Made by a program: the position numbers and the translations under genes. Below are positions 15,953-23,498 of a DNA stretch of 35,841 nt, one piece after another. Source of the stretch: Nonomuraea terrae. GTDB lineage: Bacteria; Actinomycetota; Actinomycetes; Streptosporangiales; Streptosporangiaceae. Each line of letters opens with the position of its first letter. Within the stretch, counting starts at the first letter, position 1. Location of the stretch: contig NZ_SMKQ01000076.1 of the NCBI RefSeq assembly GCF_004348995.1, positions 1-35,841 of the forward strand, in the 5' to 3' direction. The notes beneath the pieces were generated by a model. It was given only the letters and a program-made list of their open reading frames with translations, did not search any database and was not told where the DNA came from.

Positions 15953-18900
15953 ATGGCATTCCCGAGCATCACCAGGGCCCTGTGCGCCGGCCTCGTACCG
16001 GCGGCCGTAGCCCTCTCGTTAACCACCGGGGTCGCCGCCGCGGCCGCCGCGCCCGATCCCGTGCTCGTCTACGCGTTCGACGCCGACGACGTCACGACCG
16101 GCTCCATCACCGACTCCTCAGGAAACGGCCTGCACGGCCAGCTGGTCAACGCCGCCACCGCGGAGCTGGTGGACGGCGCGGCGGGCGGCCACGCGCTGAG
16201 CCTGCCCGGAGGCGCCCCGACCTCCGACGCCGCCTACGTCAGGCTGCCGCTCGCCGCCGTCAAGGACAAGACCGACCTGACCGTGTCCGCGCGGGTGAAG
16301 TGGGACGGCACCACGGCCCCGTGGCAGTGGATCTACGCACTGGGCAAGGACAACGCCCGCTACCTGTTCAGCACGCCGTACAACGGCGACGGCCTGCTGC
16401 GCACGGCGGTCACCACCTCGGGCGGCGGCGCCGAGGCCCAGGTCACCGGCTACGCGCCGCTCCCCGCGAACGCCTGGAAGACACTGACCGTCACCCTCGA
16501 CACGACCGCCCGGCGCGTCACGACCTACCTCGACGGGGCGGCCGTCGCCTCCACCCCCACGACGATCACGGCCGCACAGCTGATCGACGCCTCCACGACG
16601 TCCGCCGGATTCATCGGCCGCTCGTTCTACCCCGACCCGCTGTTCGACGGCGCGATCGACGACTTCCGCATCTACGCCGCGGCGCTGACCGCCGAGCAGG
16701 TGGCCGAGGTGACCGGCGGCACGCCCCCGGCACCGACCGGCCTGAGCCGGGACACCTTCGACGTGCGGACGACCATCGGCACCGCGCCCGCCCTGCCGCC
16801 CGCGGTGCGTGCCACCTACTCCGACGGCTACGACCGCGACCTGCCCGTGGCCTGGTCGCCCGTGGACCCGGAGAGCTACGCCACCGCCGGGACGTTCACC
16901 CTCACCGGCACCGCCGCCGGCCGCCCGGTCACCGCCCACGTCACGGTGGTCCGCGAGGGCCAGGTCGTCATCGACCTGGCCAAGGACACCGGCGCCTTCC
17001 ACGGCGGCGCGTCCGGCACCCTCTACGGCCTCTACGGCCCGGGGGTGCCGACGAACAACCTCATCGAGGGCATGAAGCTGCGCACGGTGTCGACCAAGGC
17101 CCAGGACGGCCCGCAGCACCCCGGCGCGGACGCTCTGGAGGTCGTCAAGCCGCTGGCCGACAGCACCGACGGCGACGTGTACATCTACATGACCGACATC
17201 CACCGCGGCTTCCCGTACCAGTGGCCGGGAAGCACGCCGCAGGAGAGGCTCGACCTGTACAAGCAGAAGATCGCCAAGCAGGTGGACCAGGTCCTGCAGC
17301 TCGACCCGAAATATCGCGACAACATCGTGTTCGTGCCTTTCAATGAGCCCGAGGGCAACATGTTCGGGACCGGCGAGTGGAGCTACAACCGCGTCAGCTG
17401 GCTCAACGACCCGCGCGACTACTTCAAGGCGTGGGACGAGGTCTACGCCCTCATCAAGGGCAGGATGCCGGACGCCCGCATCGCCGGCCCCAACACGAGC
17501 GTGCTGTACTCCCAGGTCAAGGGCTACCTCGAGCACGTGGTCGAGGCGGACACCGTGCCCGACGTGATGACCTGGCACGAGCTCAGCCATCCCGAGCAGG
17601 TGCGTACGAGCGTGAAGCGCTACCGCGAGATGGAGGCCGACGTCTTCGCCGGCACGCGGTACGCGGGCATGAAACTGCCGATCAACGTCAACGAGTACGC
17701 CTTCAACTACCACACCTCCGTGCCCGGCCAGATGATCCAGTGGGTGTCGGCCATCGAGGAGTCGAAGGTGGACGCCGACATCGCGTACTGGAACATCGAC
17801 GGCAACCTGTCGGACTCCGCCGTGCAGGCCAACCGGGGCAACGGCCAGTGGTGGCTGCTGCACGCCTACGGCCAGATGTCCGGCCACACCGTCCAGGTCA
17901 CGCCGCCGTACCCGGGCCAGAACTACACCCTCCAGGCGGTCGCGACTCTCGATCCCGCCAAGAAGCAGGCCCGCGCCATCTTCGGCGGCGCGAGCGGCGC
18001 CGGGCACATCCGCTTCGAGAACGTCCCGGCGAACGTCCTCGGCCCCAAGGTGCACGCCTGGATCCGCGAGATCCCGTGGACGGGGCAGATCGGCGACTCA
18101 CCACAGCCGGAGATCATCGCCGAGCGCGACGTCACCGTCGAGAACGGCGCCGTGGTCTTCGACTTCGGCGCCGCCGACCTGCCGAGACTGGAGGAATCGT
18201 CGGCGTACGAGATCGTCCTGTCCCCCGCCGGGACGGGCACCGTGACGGTGTCCCCGCCGCAGCTGTGGGAGCGGTCGTACGAGGCGGAGGACGCGAAGTA
18301 CACCGGCGGCGGCTACAGCCGCAACGGACCTGAGGGCTCGCCCTCGGACGTGTCGAAGTTCTACACCTCCGGCCGCTACGACGTCGGAGGGCTGCGCACC
18401 GGCTCCGACGGCGTGCTCGACTTCACCGTCGAGGTGCCGAAGAGTGGCCGCTACGACCTGAGCGTCTTCGCCAACTCGCTCAACACCTTCGACGGGGTAC
18501 GCGAGCAGGGACCGACCAACGTCTTCGTCCGCGTGGACGGGGGCGCGGAGCAGGAGCTGTTCCTGCCCCTCGGCTACAAGTGGGTGGTGTGGGACCACGC
18601 CGACACCACCGTGGAGCTCACGGCCGGCAAGCACGTCATCTCCCTGGCCGCGCGCAGCCTCGACGGCGGCAAGGCCACCAAGGGCGACGCGATCGTCGAC
18701 CGCATCCGCCTGTCGCTGCCGAACCCGGTGGCGGCGACCGCGACGTACGAGGGCGAACTGGCCGAACTGCGCGGAACCCGGGCGGCGTACGACGTCCAGG
18801 GCGCCGGGATCTCCGGCTCGGGTGCCGCGGCGGTCTCCCAGGGCGCGTCGGTGACGTTCTGGGTCTATTCAGCCGAGGACGCCGCCGCCGTCCTGGACCT

Positions 18901-19579
18901 CAAGCTGTTCGGCTCAGGCAAGGCGAAGGTGGCCGTCAACGGCCTGGAGGTGCTGGACGACGCCCGGCGCGGCGACGCCACCGCGACGGTGTCCCTGTCC
19001 GGCGGAGTCAACAAGGTCACGGTGACCGGCCGTTCCGCCACGACGCTCGTCGACCGCCTCGACGTGCGCCCCGCTCCCGACGCGCTGCCGGCCACCGTCT
19101 ACGAGGCGGAGTCGGCCCGGCTCGCGGGCACGGCGAAGGCCGCACCGCTGTCCCTGGCCGGCGGGAAGGCCGCGGTCACCGGGATCGGCGGCCCGCCCGG
19201 CAACGCCAACACGCTGACCTTCACCGTGCGGGCGGACGCTCCCGGCACCTACGCGATGCGGGTCCGCTACTCCAACCCCGAGCAGTCGCCCGCCACGCAC
19301 TACAACCCCGACCCGCTGGCCCGGCACGCCGACATCTCGGTGAACGGCGCCGCCCCGCAGCGCGTGCTGTTCCCCCACACGTTCCACGAGAACAACTTCT
19401 GGGAGCTCACCGTCCCGGTGAAGCTGAAGAAGGGAGACAACACGGTCCGGTTCTCCAGCGAGGAACTACCGAACTTCGACGGCGAGACGTACGCGTCGCA
19501 GACGTTCCCGGGAGTGCTCCTGCGCTCCCAGTACGCCCCGGTGATCGACAAGATCACGGTGGCGCGCTACAACCGCTGA
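15953..19579 (+). CDS. secreted multidomain clan GH-A glycoside hydrolase with LamG, Ig-like and CBM35-like domains
   Basis: A 1208-residue exported protein. A signal peptide (about 1-34, AVALSLTTGVAAAAAA) is followed by a LamG/concanavalin-like domain (about 35-258), a bacterial Ig-like domain (about 262-333) and a TIM-barrel catalytic domain (about 336-690). The barrel has the clan GH-A acid/base N464-E465-P in VPFNEPEG and a probable nucleophile E581 in NVNEYAF. Next come a C-terminal beta-sandwich and three beta-sandwich modules. The first (from about 775, YEAEDAKYTGG) and the last (from about 1049, YEAESARLAG) look like CBM35/CBM6 carbohydrate binders. The ATG at 15953 has AAGGGA upstream; the longer frame from a TTG at 15896 lacks a signal peptide start. 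It probably cuts an external polysaccharide for the divergently encoded importer. GH30, GH39 or an unlisted family is possible; substrate unknown. Confidence 0.85.
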   Translation: MAFPSITRALCAGLVPAAVALSLTTGVAAAAAAPDPVLVYAFDADDVTTGSITDSSGNGLHGQLVNAATAELVDGAAGGHALSLPGGAPTSDAAYVRLPLAAVKDKTDLTVSARVKWDGTTAPWQWIYALGKDNARYLFSTPYNGDGLLRTAVTTSGGGAEAQVTGYAPLPANAWKTLTVTLDTTARRVTTYLDGAAVASTPTTITAAQLIDASTTSAGFIGRSFYPDPLFDGAIDDFRIYAAALTAEQVAEVTGGTPPAPTGLSRDTFDVRTTIGTAPALPPAVRATYSDGYDRDLPVAWSPVDPESYATAGTFTLTGTAAGRPVTAHVTVVREGQVVIDLAKDTGAFHGGASGTLYGLYGPGVPTNNLIEGMKLRTVSTKAQDGPQHPGADALEVVKPLADSTDGDVYIYMTDIHRGFPYQWPGSTPQERLDLYKQKIAKQVDQVLQLDPKYRDNIVFVPFNEPEGNMFGTGEWSYNRVSWLNDPRDYFKAWDEVYALIKGRMPDARIAGPNTSVLYSQVKGYLEHVVEADTVPDVMTWHELSHPEQVRTSVKRYREMEADVFAGTRYAGMKLPINVNEYAFNYHTSVPGQMIQWVSAIEESKVDADIAYWNIDGNLSDSAVQANRGNGQWWLLHAYGQMSGHTVQVTPPYPGQNYTLQAVATLDPAKKQARAIFGGASGAGHIRFENVPANVLGPKVHAWIREIPWTGQIGDSPQPEIIAERDVTVENGAVVFDFGAADLPRLEESSAYEIVLSPAGTGTVTVSPPQLWERSYEAEDAKYTGGGYSRNGPEGSPSDVSKFYTSGRYDVGGLRTGSDGVLDFTVEVPKSGRYDLSVFANSLNTFDGVREQGPTNVFVRVDGGAEQELFLPLGYKWVVWDHADTTVELTAGKHVISLAARSLDGGKATKGDAIVDRIRLSLPNPVAATATYEGELAELRGTRAAYDVQGAGISGSGAAAVSQGASVTFWVYSAEDAAAVLDLKLFGSGKAKVAVNGLEVLDDARRGDATATVSLSGGVNKVTVTGRSATTLVDRLDVRPAPDALPATVYEAESARLAGTAKAAPLSLAGGKAAVTGIGGPPGNANTLTFTVRADAPGTYAMRVRYSNPEQSPATHYNPDPLARHADISVNGAAPQRVLFPHTFHENNFWELTVPVKLKKGDNTVRFSSEELPNFDGETYASQTFPGVLLRSQYAPVIDKITVARYNR

Positions 19580-19585
19580 AGCCGA

Positions 19586-19617
19586 GTGCCCGGCGGGGAG
19601 GAGGCCCCGCCGGGCAC
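19586..19617. terminator. bidirectional hairpin terminator between convergent genes
   Basis: A perfect 13-bp stem (GTGCCCGGCGGGG at 19586-19598, CCCCGCCGGGCAC at 19605-19617) with loop AGGAGG lies between the stops of the secreted hydrolase and the RND transporter. It has no T-run, as is usual for actinobacterial terminators, and its symmetry lets it serve both strands. Confidence 0.85.
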
Positions 19618-19623
19618 CGGCGG

Positions 19624-22600
19624 TCACACCGGCTGGCCCGCCAGGTTCTGCTTGTCGGGCTCGGCCGGCTTGTTCTGCTCCACGCCGTGCGGCGGGCGGG
19701 GGCCGCGGTCACGCTTGCGGGTCACCGCGACGTACAGGGTCGGCACCAGCACCAGGGTCAGGATCGTGGAGGAGATCAGGCCGCCGATCACCACGATCGC
19801 CAGCGGCTGCGAGATGAACCCGCCGTGCCCGGTCACGCCCAGCGCCATCGGCGTCAGCGCGCAGATCGTGGCGATCGCCGTCATCAGGATCGGCCGCAGC
19901 CGTTGCCGGCCGCCCTCGATCACCGCCTCGATCACGCCCATGCCCTGGTCGCGGTACTGGTTGATGAGGTCGATCAGCACGATCGCGTTCGTCACCACGA
20001 TGCCGATCAGCATCAGCATGCCGATCAGCGCCGGCACGCCCAGCGCGGTGTCGGTGAGCACCAGCAGCCCGATCGCGCCGGTCGCCGCGAACGGGATCGA
20101 CACCAGCAGGATCACCGGCTGCACGATGCTGTGGAAGGTCGCCACCATGATGAGGAACACGATCGCGATCGCCGCCAGCATCGCCATGCCGAGGTCCGCG
20201 AACGCCTCCTCCTGATCGGCCGACACACCGCCGATCGCGTAGGAGGCACCGGCGCCCAGCGACAGCGCGTCCAGCTTCTCGCGCAGCTGCTGCGTCACCG
20301 CGCCCAGGTCGGCGGCGTCCGCCTTGGCCGACACCGTCGCCGAACGTTCACCATCGATCCGCGTCACCTGCGTCGGGCCGTCCACCTGGCGCACGTCCGC
20401 CACCGACGACAGCGTCACCAGACCGCCGGCCGTGGGCAGCTTCATGTCCTCGATCGCCTCGAGGTCGTCCGGCGCGTCCGCGCCGCGCAGCACCAGATCG
20501 CTCGACCGGCCGTCCAGCGTCATCTGGCCCAGCGGGGCGCCGCGGAAGGCCTGCGCGACCGCCTGGCCGACCTGTGCCTCCGACAGCCCGCGCGCGGCGG
20601 CCTTCTGCCGGTCGACCACGACCTCCACCCGCGGCGCGCTGGTCTCCAGGTTGGACGACAGGTCGCGCAGCTCCGGCACGTCCCGCATCGCGGACTCGAC
20701 CGCGTCGGTGGCCTCGCGCAGCGCCTCGATGTCCGGCGCCTGCACGATCACGTCGATGGTGTCCGCGGCGAACCCGGCGCCGCCGGCCCCGCCCACGGTC
20801 ACCTCGCCGACCCCCGACAGGTCCTCGACCCGTTCGCGCAGCTCCTGCTCGGCCTGGACGGCGTCGGCGTCCTCCTTGAGCGTCACCGAGAACGACGCCC
20901 GGTCGGAGCTGCCGCCGCCCCCGCCCTGCAGGGCGTTGCCGCCGCCGACGTTCACCTGGTACGTCTCGACGCTGTCCAGGTCGGCCAGCACGTCCTCGAC
21001 CTTCTTGGCGGCCTTGTCGGTGGTCTCCAGATCCGTGCCGACCGGCATGCGCTGCGACAGCGACAACGTGTTCTGCCCGGCGGCGTCCAGGAAGTTGGTC
21101 TGCAGGCTGCCCGCGATGCCCATCGTGGCGACGAACACCGCCACCCCGATCAGCACCGTCACCAGCTTGAACCGCGTGGCGAACCGCAGCACCGGCAGGT
21201 ACGCCCGCTGCAACGGCGAGCGCCGTTCCTTGGCCTCGGCCTCCTCGCGCCGACGCCGCGCCTCCTCCGGCGTCAGCACCGGCGCCTTCAGGAACCAGAA
21301 CGCCAGCACCGGCACCACCGTCAGCGACACCACCAGCGAGGCCAGCAGCGCCACCGTCACCGTGATCGCGAACGGGCTGAACAGCTCGCCCACCATGCCG
21401 CCCACCAGCGCGATCGGCAGGAACACCGCCACCGTCGTCAGCGTCGACGCGGTCACCGCGCCCGACACCTCCCGCACGGCCGTCAGGATCGCCTGCATCT
21501 TGGCCTCGCCGTATTCCAGATGCCGTTTGATGTTCTCCAGCACCACGATCGAGTCGTCCACGACGCGGCCCACGGCGATCGTCAGCGCGCCCAGCGTCAA
21601 CATGTTGAGCGAGTAGTCGCCCGCCCACAACACGATCAGCGCGATCACCACCGACAGCGGGATCGACACCGCCGTCACCAGCGTCGAGCGCACCGACAGC
21701 AGGAACACCAGGATGACCAGGACCGCGAACACCAGGCCCAGCACGCCCTCGGTGGTCAGGCTCTCGATCGACTGCTCCACGTACGGCGCCTGGTCGAACA
21801 CCACCGACACCGCCGTGTCCGAGGAGTCGCCCAGCTCCTTGGTCAGGTCGGGCAGCTTCTCGCGGATGTCATGGGAGATCGCGACCGCGTTGCCGTCGGG
21901 CACCATCGTCACCGACACGCCGAGGCTCGTCTTGCCGTCCGTACGGGTGATCGTCGTCGGATCGGCCAGCCCGCGGGTGACCGTCGCGACGTCACCCAGC
22001 TTGACCGGCTTCGGGGCCCGCGGCGCGGCCTGCCCCAGCCCGGGCTGCCCCGGCCGGCCCGCCTGCGCCTGACCGGCCTGAGGCTGGCCAGGCTGACCGG
22101 TCTGCGGCTGGGCCTGCGGCGGCACGGCCGCCTGCGGGGCCGGCGTCAGGTACAGGTTCTTCAGCTTGCTCAGGGTGTCGACCCGCGCGCCGACCTGCAC
22201 CGTCAGCGACTTCTCGTCCGAGATCAGCGTGCCCGCCGGCACCGGCGTGCCGTTGGCCCGCAGCACCTCCGGGATCTGCGCCGCCGACACCCCCGCCAGC
22301 GCCATCTTCCCCGCGTCCGGCTCGATCGTGACGACCTCGTCGCGGGTGCCCGTGACCGACGCCTCCCGCACGCCCTCCACGCTCTGCAGCTCCGGCACCA
22401 CGATCTGGCGCAGCTTGTCGGCCATGGCCCGCTCGTCGCCGCCGTCGCCCACCGCCAGCACCATCACCGGGAGGTCGTCGGTGCTGCCCGCCACCACCTG
22501 CGGGTCGACCCCGTCCGGCAGCTGCAGCCGGCCGACGGCCTGCTGCATCTCGTTCAGCGCCGCGTCGATGTCGGTGCCGTACTCGAAGGCCACCTGGATC

Positions 22601-22872
22601 TGAGCCATGCCCTCACGCGAGGTCGAGGTCATCTGCTCCATGCCGTCGAGACCCTGGAAGGAGTCCTCGATAGGCTCGGTGACCTGCTCCTCCACGATCT
22701 CGGGCGAGGCCCCGAGATACGGGGCGATCACGAAAGCGCCGGGAAACGACAACGACGGCAGCAACTGCTGCTTCAGCTGCGGGATCGTGAACGCGCCGAA
22801 CGCGCTGAGCACCACCGCCAACAAGATCACAAGGCTGCGGTTGACCAGGCTCAACCGGGCAAGTGCGGTCAT
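19624..22872 (-). CDS. RND-superfamily efflux transporter (AcrB/SwrC-like)
   Basis: A 1082-residue membrane protein with the duplicated RND plan: a first transmembrane helix (RSLVILLAVVLSAFGAFTIP), a large extracytoplasmic loop, a six-helix bundle, a second large loop, and a second bundle. The proton-relay helix carries the paired aspartates in GRVVDDSIVVLENIKRH. A proline/glutamine/glycine-rich insert occupies about residues 244-287 in the first loop. Gram-positive relatives such as SwrC export surfactants or drugs without an outer-membrane channel, and no adaptor gene is present here. The ATG at 22872 follows GGAGGGG, giving MTALARLSLVNRSLV. It is divergent from a MarR gene, its probable regulator. 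Substrate unknown. Confidence 0.93.
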   Translation of the reverse strand: MTALARLSLVNRSLVILLAVVLSAFGAFTIPQLKQQLLPSLSFPGAFVIAPYLGASPEIVEEQVTEPIEDSFQGLDGMEQMTSTSREGMAQIQVAFEYGTDIDAALNEMQQAVGRLQLPDGVDPQVVAGSTDDLPVMVLAVGDGGDERAMADKLRQIVVPELQSVEGVREASVTGTRDEVVTIEPDAGKMALAGVSAAQIPEVLRANGTPVPAGTLISDEKSLTVQVGARVDTLSKLKNLYLTPAPQAAVPPQAQPQTGQPGQPQAGQAQAGRPGQPGLGQAAPRAPKPVKLGDVATVTRGLADPTTITRTDGKTSLGVSVTMVPDGNAVAISHDIREKLPDLTKELGDSSDTAVSVVFDQAPYVEQSIESLTTEGVLGLVFAVLVILVFLLSVRSTLVTAVSIPLSVVIALIVLWAGDYSLNMLTLGALTIAVGRVVDDSIVVLENIKRHLEYGEAKMQAILTAVREVSGAVTASTLTTVAVFLPIALVGGMVGELFSPFAITVTVALLASLVVSLTVVPVLAFWFLKAPVLTPEEARRRREEAEAKERRSPLQRAYLPVLRFATRFKLVTVLIGVAVFVATMGIAGSLQTNFLDAAGQNTLSLSQRMPVGTDLETTDKAAKKVEDVLADLDSVETYQVNVGGGNALQGGGGGSSDRASFSVTLKEDADAVQAEQELRERVEDLSGVGEVTVGGAGGAGFAADTIDVIVQAPDIEALREATDAVESAMRDVPELRDLSSNLETSAPRVEVVVDRQKAAARGLSEAQVGQAVAQAFRGAPLGQMTLDGRSSDLVLRGADAPDDLEAIEDMKLPTAGGLVTLSSVADVRQVDGPTQVTRIDGERSATVSAKADAADLGAVTQQLREKLDALSLGAGASYAIGGVSADQEEAFADLGMAMLAAIAIVFLIMVATFHSIVQPVILLVSIPFAATGAIGLLVLTDTALGVPALIGMLMLIGIVVTNAIVLIDLINQYRDQGMGVIEAVIEGGRQRLRPILMTAIATICALTPMALGVTGHGGFISQPLAIVVIGGLISSTILTLVLVPTLYVAVTRKRDRGPRPPHGVEQNKPAEPDKQNLAGQPV

Positions 22873-22905
22873 AGGCCCCCTCCAAGGTTCGCCCAAGACT
22901 AACAC

Positions 22906-22920
22906 TTCGCCTAATGCGAA
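22906..22920. promoter_or_regulatory. candidate MarR operator
   Basis: TTCGC-CTAAT-GCGAA is an inverted repeat with 5-bp arms and 5-bp spacer in the 102-base divergent gap between the RND and MarR genes. It is adjacent to the predicted MarR promoter. MarR proteins usually bind short palindromes of this kind, so one site could control both genes. Confidence 0.45.
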
Positions 22921-22923
22921 TAT

Positions 22924-22952
22924 TTAGACGCCTCAAGACATCCTGATAACCT
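22924..22952 (+). promoter_or_regulatory. promoter of the marR-type gene
   Basis: TTAGAC (22924-22929), a 17-base spacer and TAACCT (22947-22952) form a reasonable vegetative promoter, with the expected start near 22959, a short distance before the MarR start codon. Confidence 0.5.
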
Positions 22953-22974
22953 TCTCAGGAAGCGAGAGGTGAGC

Positions 22975-23445
22975 GTGAACGACGAACGCGAAGACCTGAT
23001 CCGCCGGATCACCGAGACCCAGCGGGATCTGGGGCGGCTGCTGGCCCGGCACCCGTCTCCCCTGTTCCGCTCCCACCTCACCATGAGGCAGCTCAAGGTC
23101 CTCATGATCCTGGCGGTGAACGGCTCCGCCTCCGGACAGGACCTCGCCCACGGTCTCGGCGTGGGGCTCGGCACCGTCACCGGCATCGTCGACCGCCTGG
23201 TGACCCAGGGCCTCGTCAGCCGGCACGAGGACCCGCACGACCGCCGCGTGCGCCGCGTCGAGCTCACCCCGGACGGCGTCGCCCTCATGGAGGAGATCAA
23301 CGACACCGGCATCGAACACTACCGCCGCATCATGGACCACCTCGACACCGAGACCCTGCGCGCCCTCGAGCACGTCACCCGCACCGTGCAGGCCGTGGCC
23401 GAGGACCTCGCCCAGGCGGACTCCCCCTCGTTGAGGAGTTTCTGA
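22975..23445 (+). CDS. MarR-family transcriptional regulator
   Basis: A 156-residue winged-helix dimeric regulator. The DNA-binding core reads LTMRQLKVLMILAVNGSASG, then the recognition-helix region LGTVTGIVDRLVTQGLVSR, and the wing has the diagnostic DPHDRRVRRVELT motif. N- and C-terminal helices would form the dimer interface. I prefer the GTG at 22975 (MNDEREDL), preceded by GAGAGGTGA; an in-frame GTG at 22969 is the alternative. Divergent placement next to the RND transporter argues for local repression of that pump, relieved by a small-molecule ligand, which is inference. Confidence 0.92.
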   Translation: MNDEREDLIRRITETQRDLGRLLARHPSPLFRSHLTMRQLKVLMILAVNGSASGQDLAHGLGVGLGTVTGIVDRLVTQGLVSRHEDPHDRRVRRVELTPDGVALMEEINDTGIEHYRRIMDHLDTETLRALEHVTRTVQAVAEDLAQADSPSLRSF

Positions 23446-23447
23446 AC

Positions 23448-23473
23448 GCCGGGACGATGATCACCGTCCCGGC
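23448..23473. terminator. hairpin terminator between convergent genes
   Basis: A 9-bp GC-rich stem (GCCGGGACG at 23448-23456, CGTCCCGGC at 23465-23473) with an 8-base loop starts 3 bases after the MarR stop. It lies between MarR and the convergent helicase gene and could stop both transcripts. Confidence 0.7.
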
Positions 23474-23476
23474 CCG

Positions 23477-23498
23477 GCGCCTTTACATTGTAGATTTC
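23477..23498 (+). repeat. dispersed AT-rich repeat, copy 2
   Basis: GCGCCTTTACATTGTAGATT (23477-23496) is identical over 20 bases to copy 3, and CTTTACATTGTAGATTTC (23481-23498) over 18 bases to copy 1. It abuts the helicase stop codon and follows the terminator hairpin. Confidence 0.87.

Noticed and set aside
18580..22902. A very long open frame on the plus strand, 1440 codons, across the secreted hydrolase end and the RND gene
   Set aside because: It is antisense to the RND gene and out of frame with the hydrolase. Its composition is rich in R, H, Q and G with no domain pattern, as expected for a shadow frame in GC-rich DNA.
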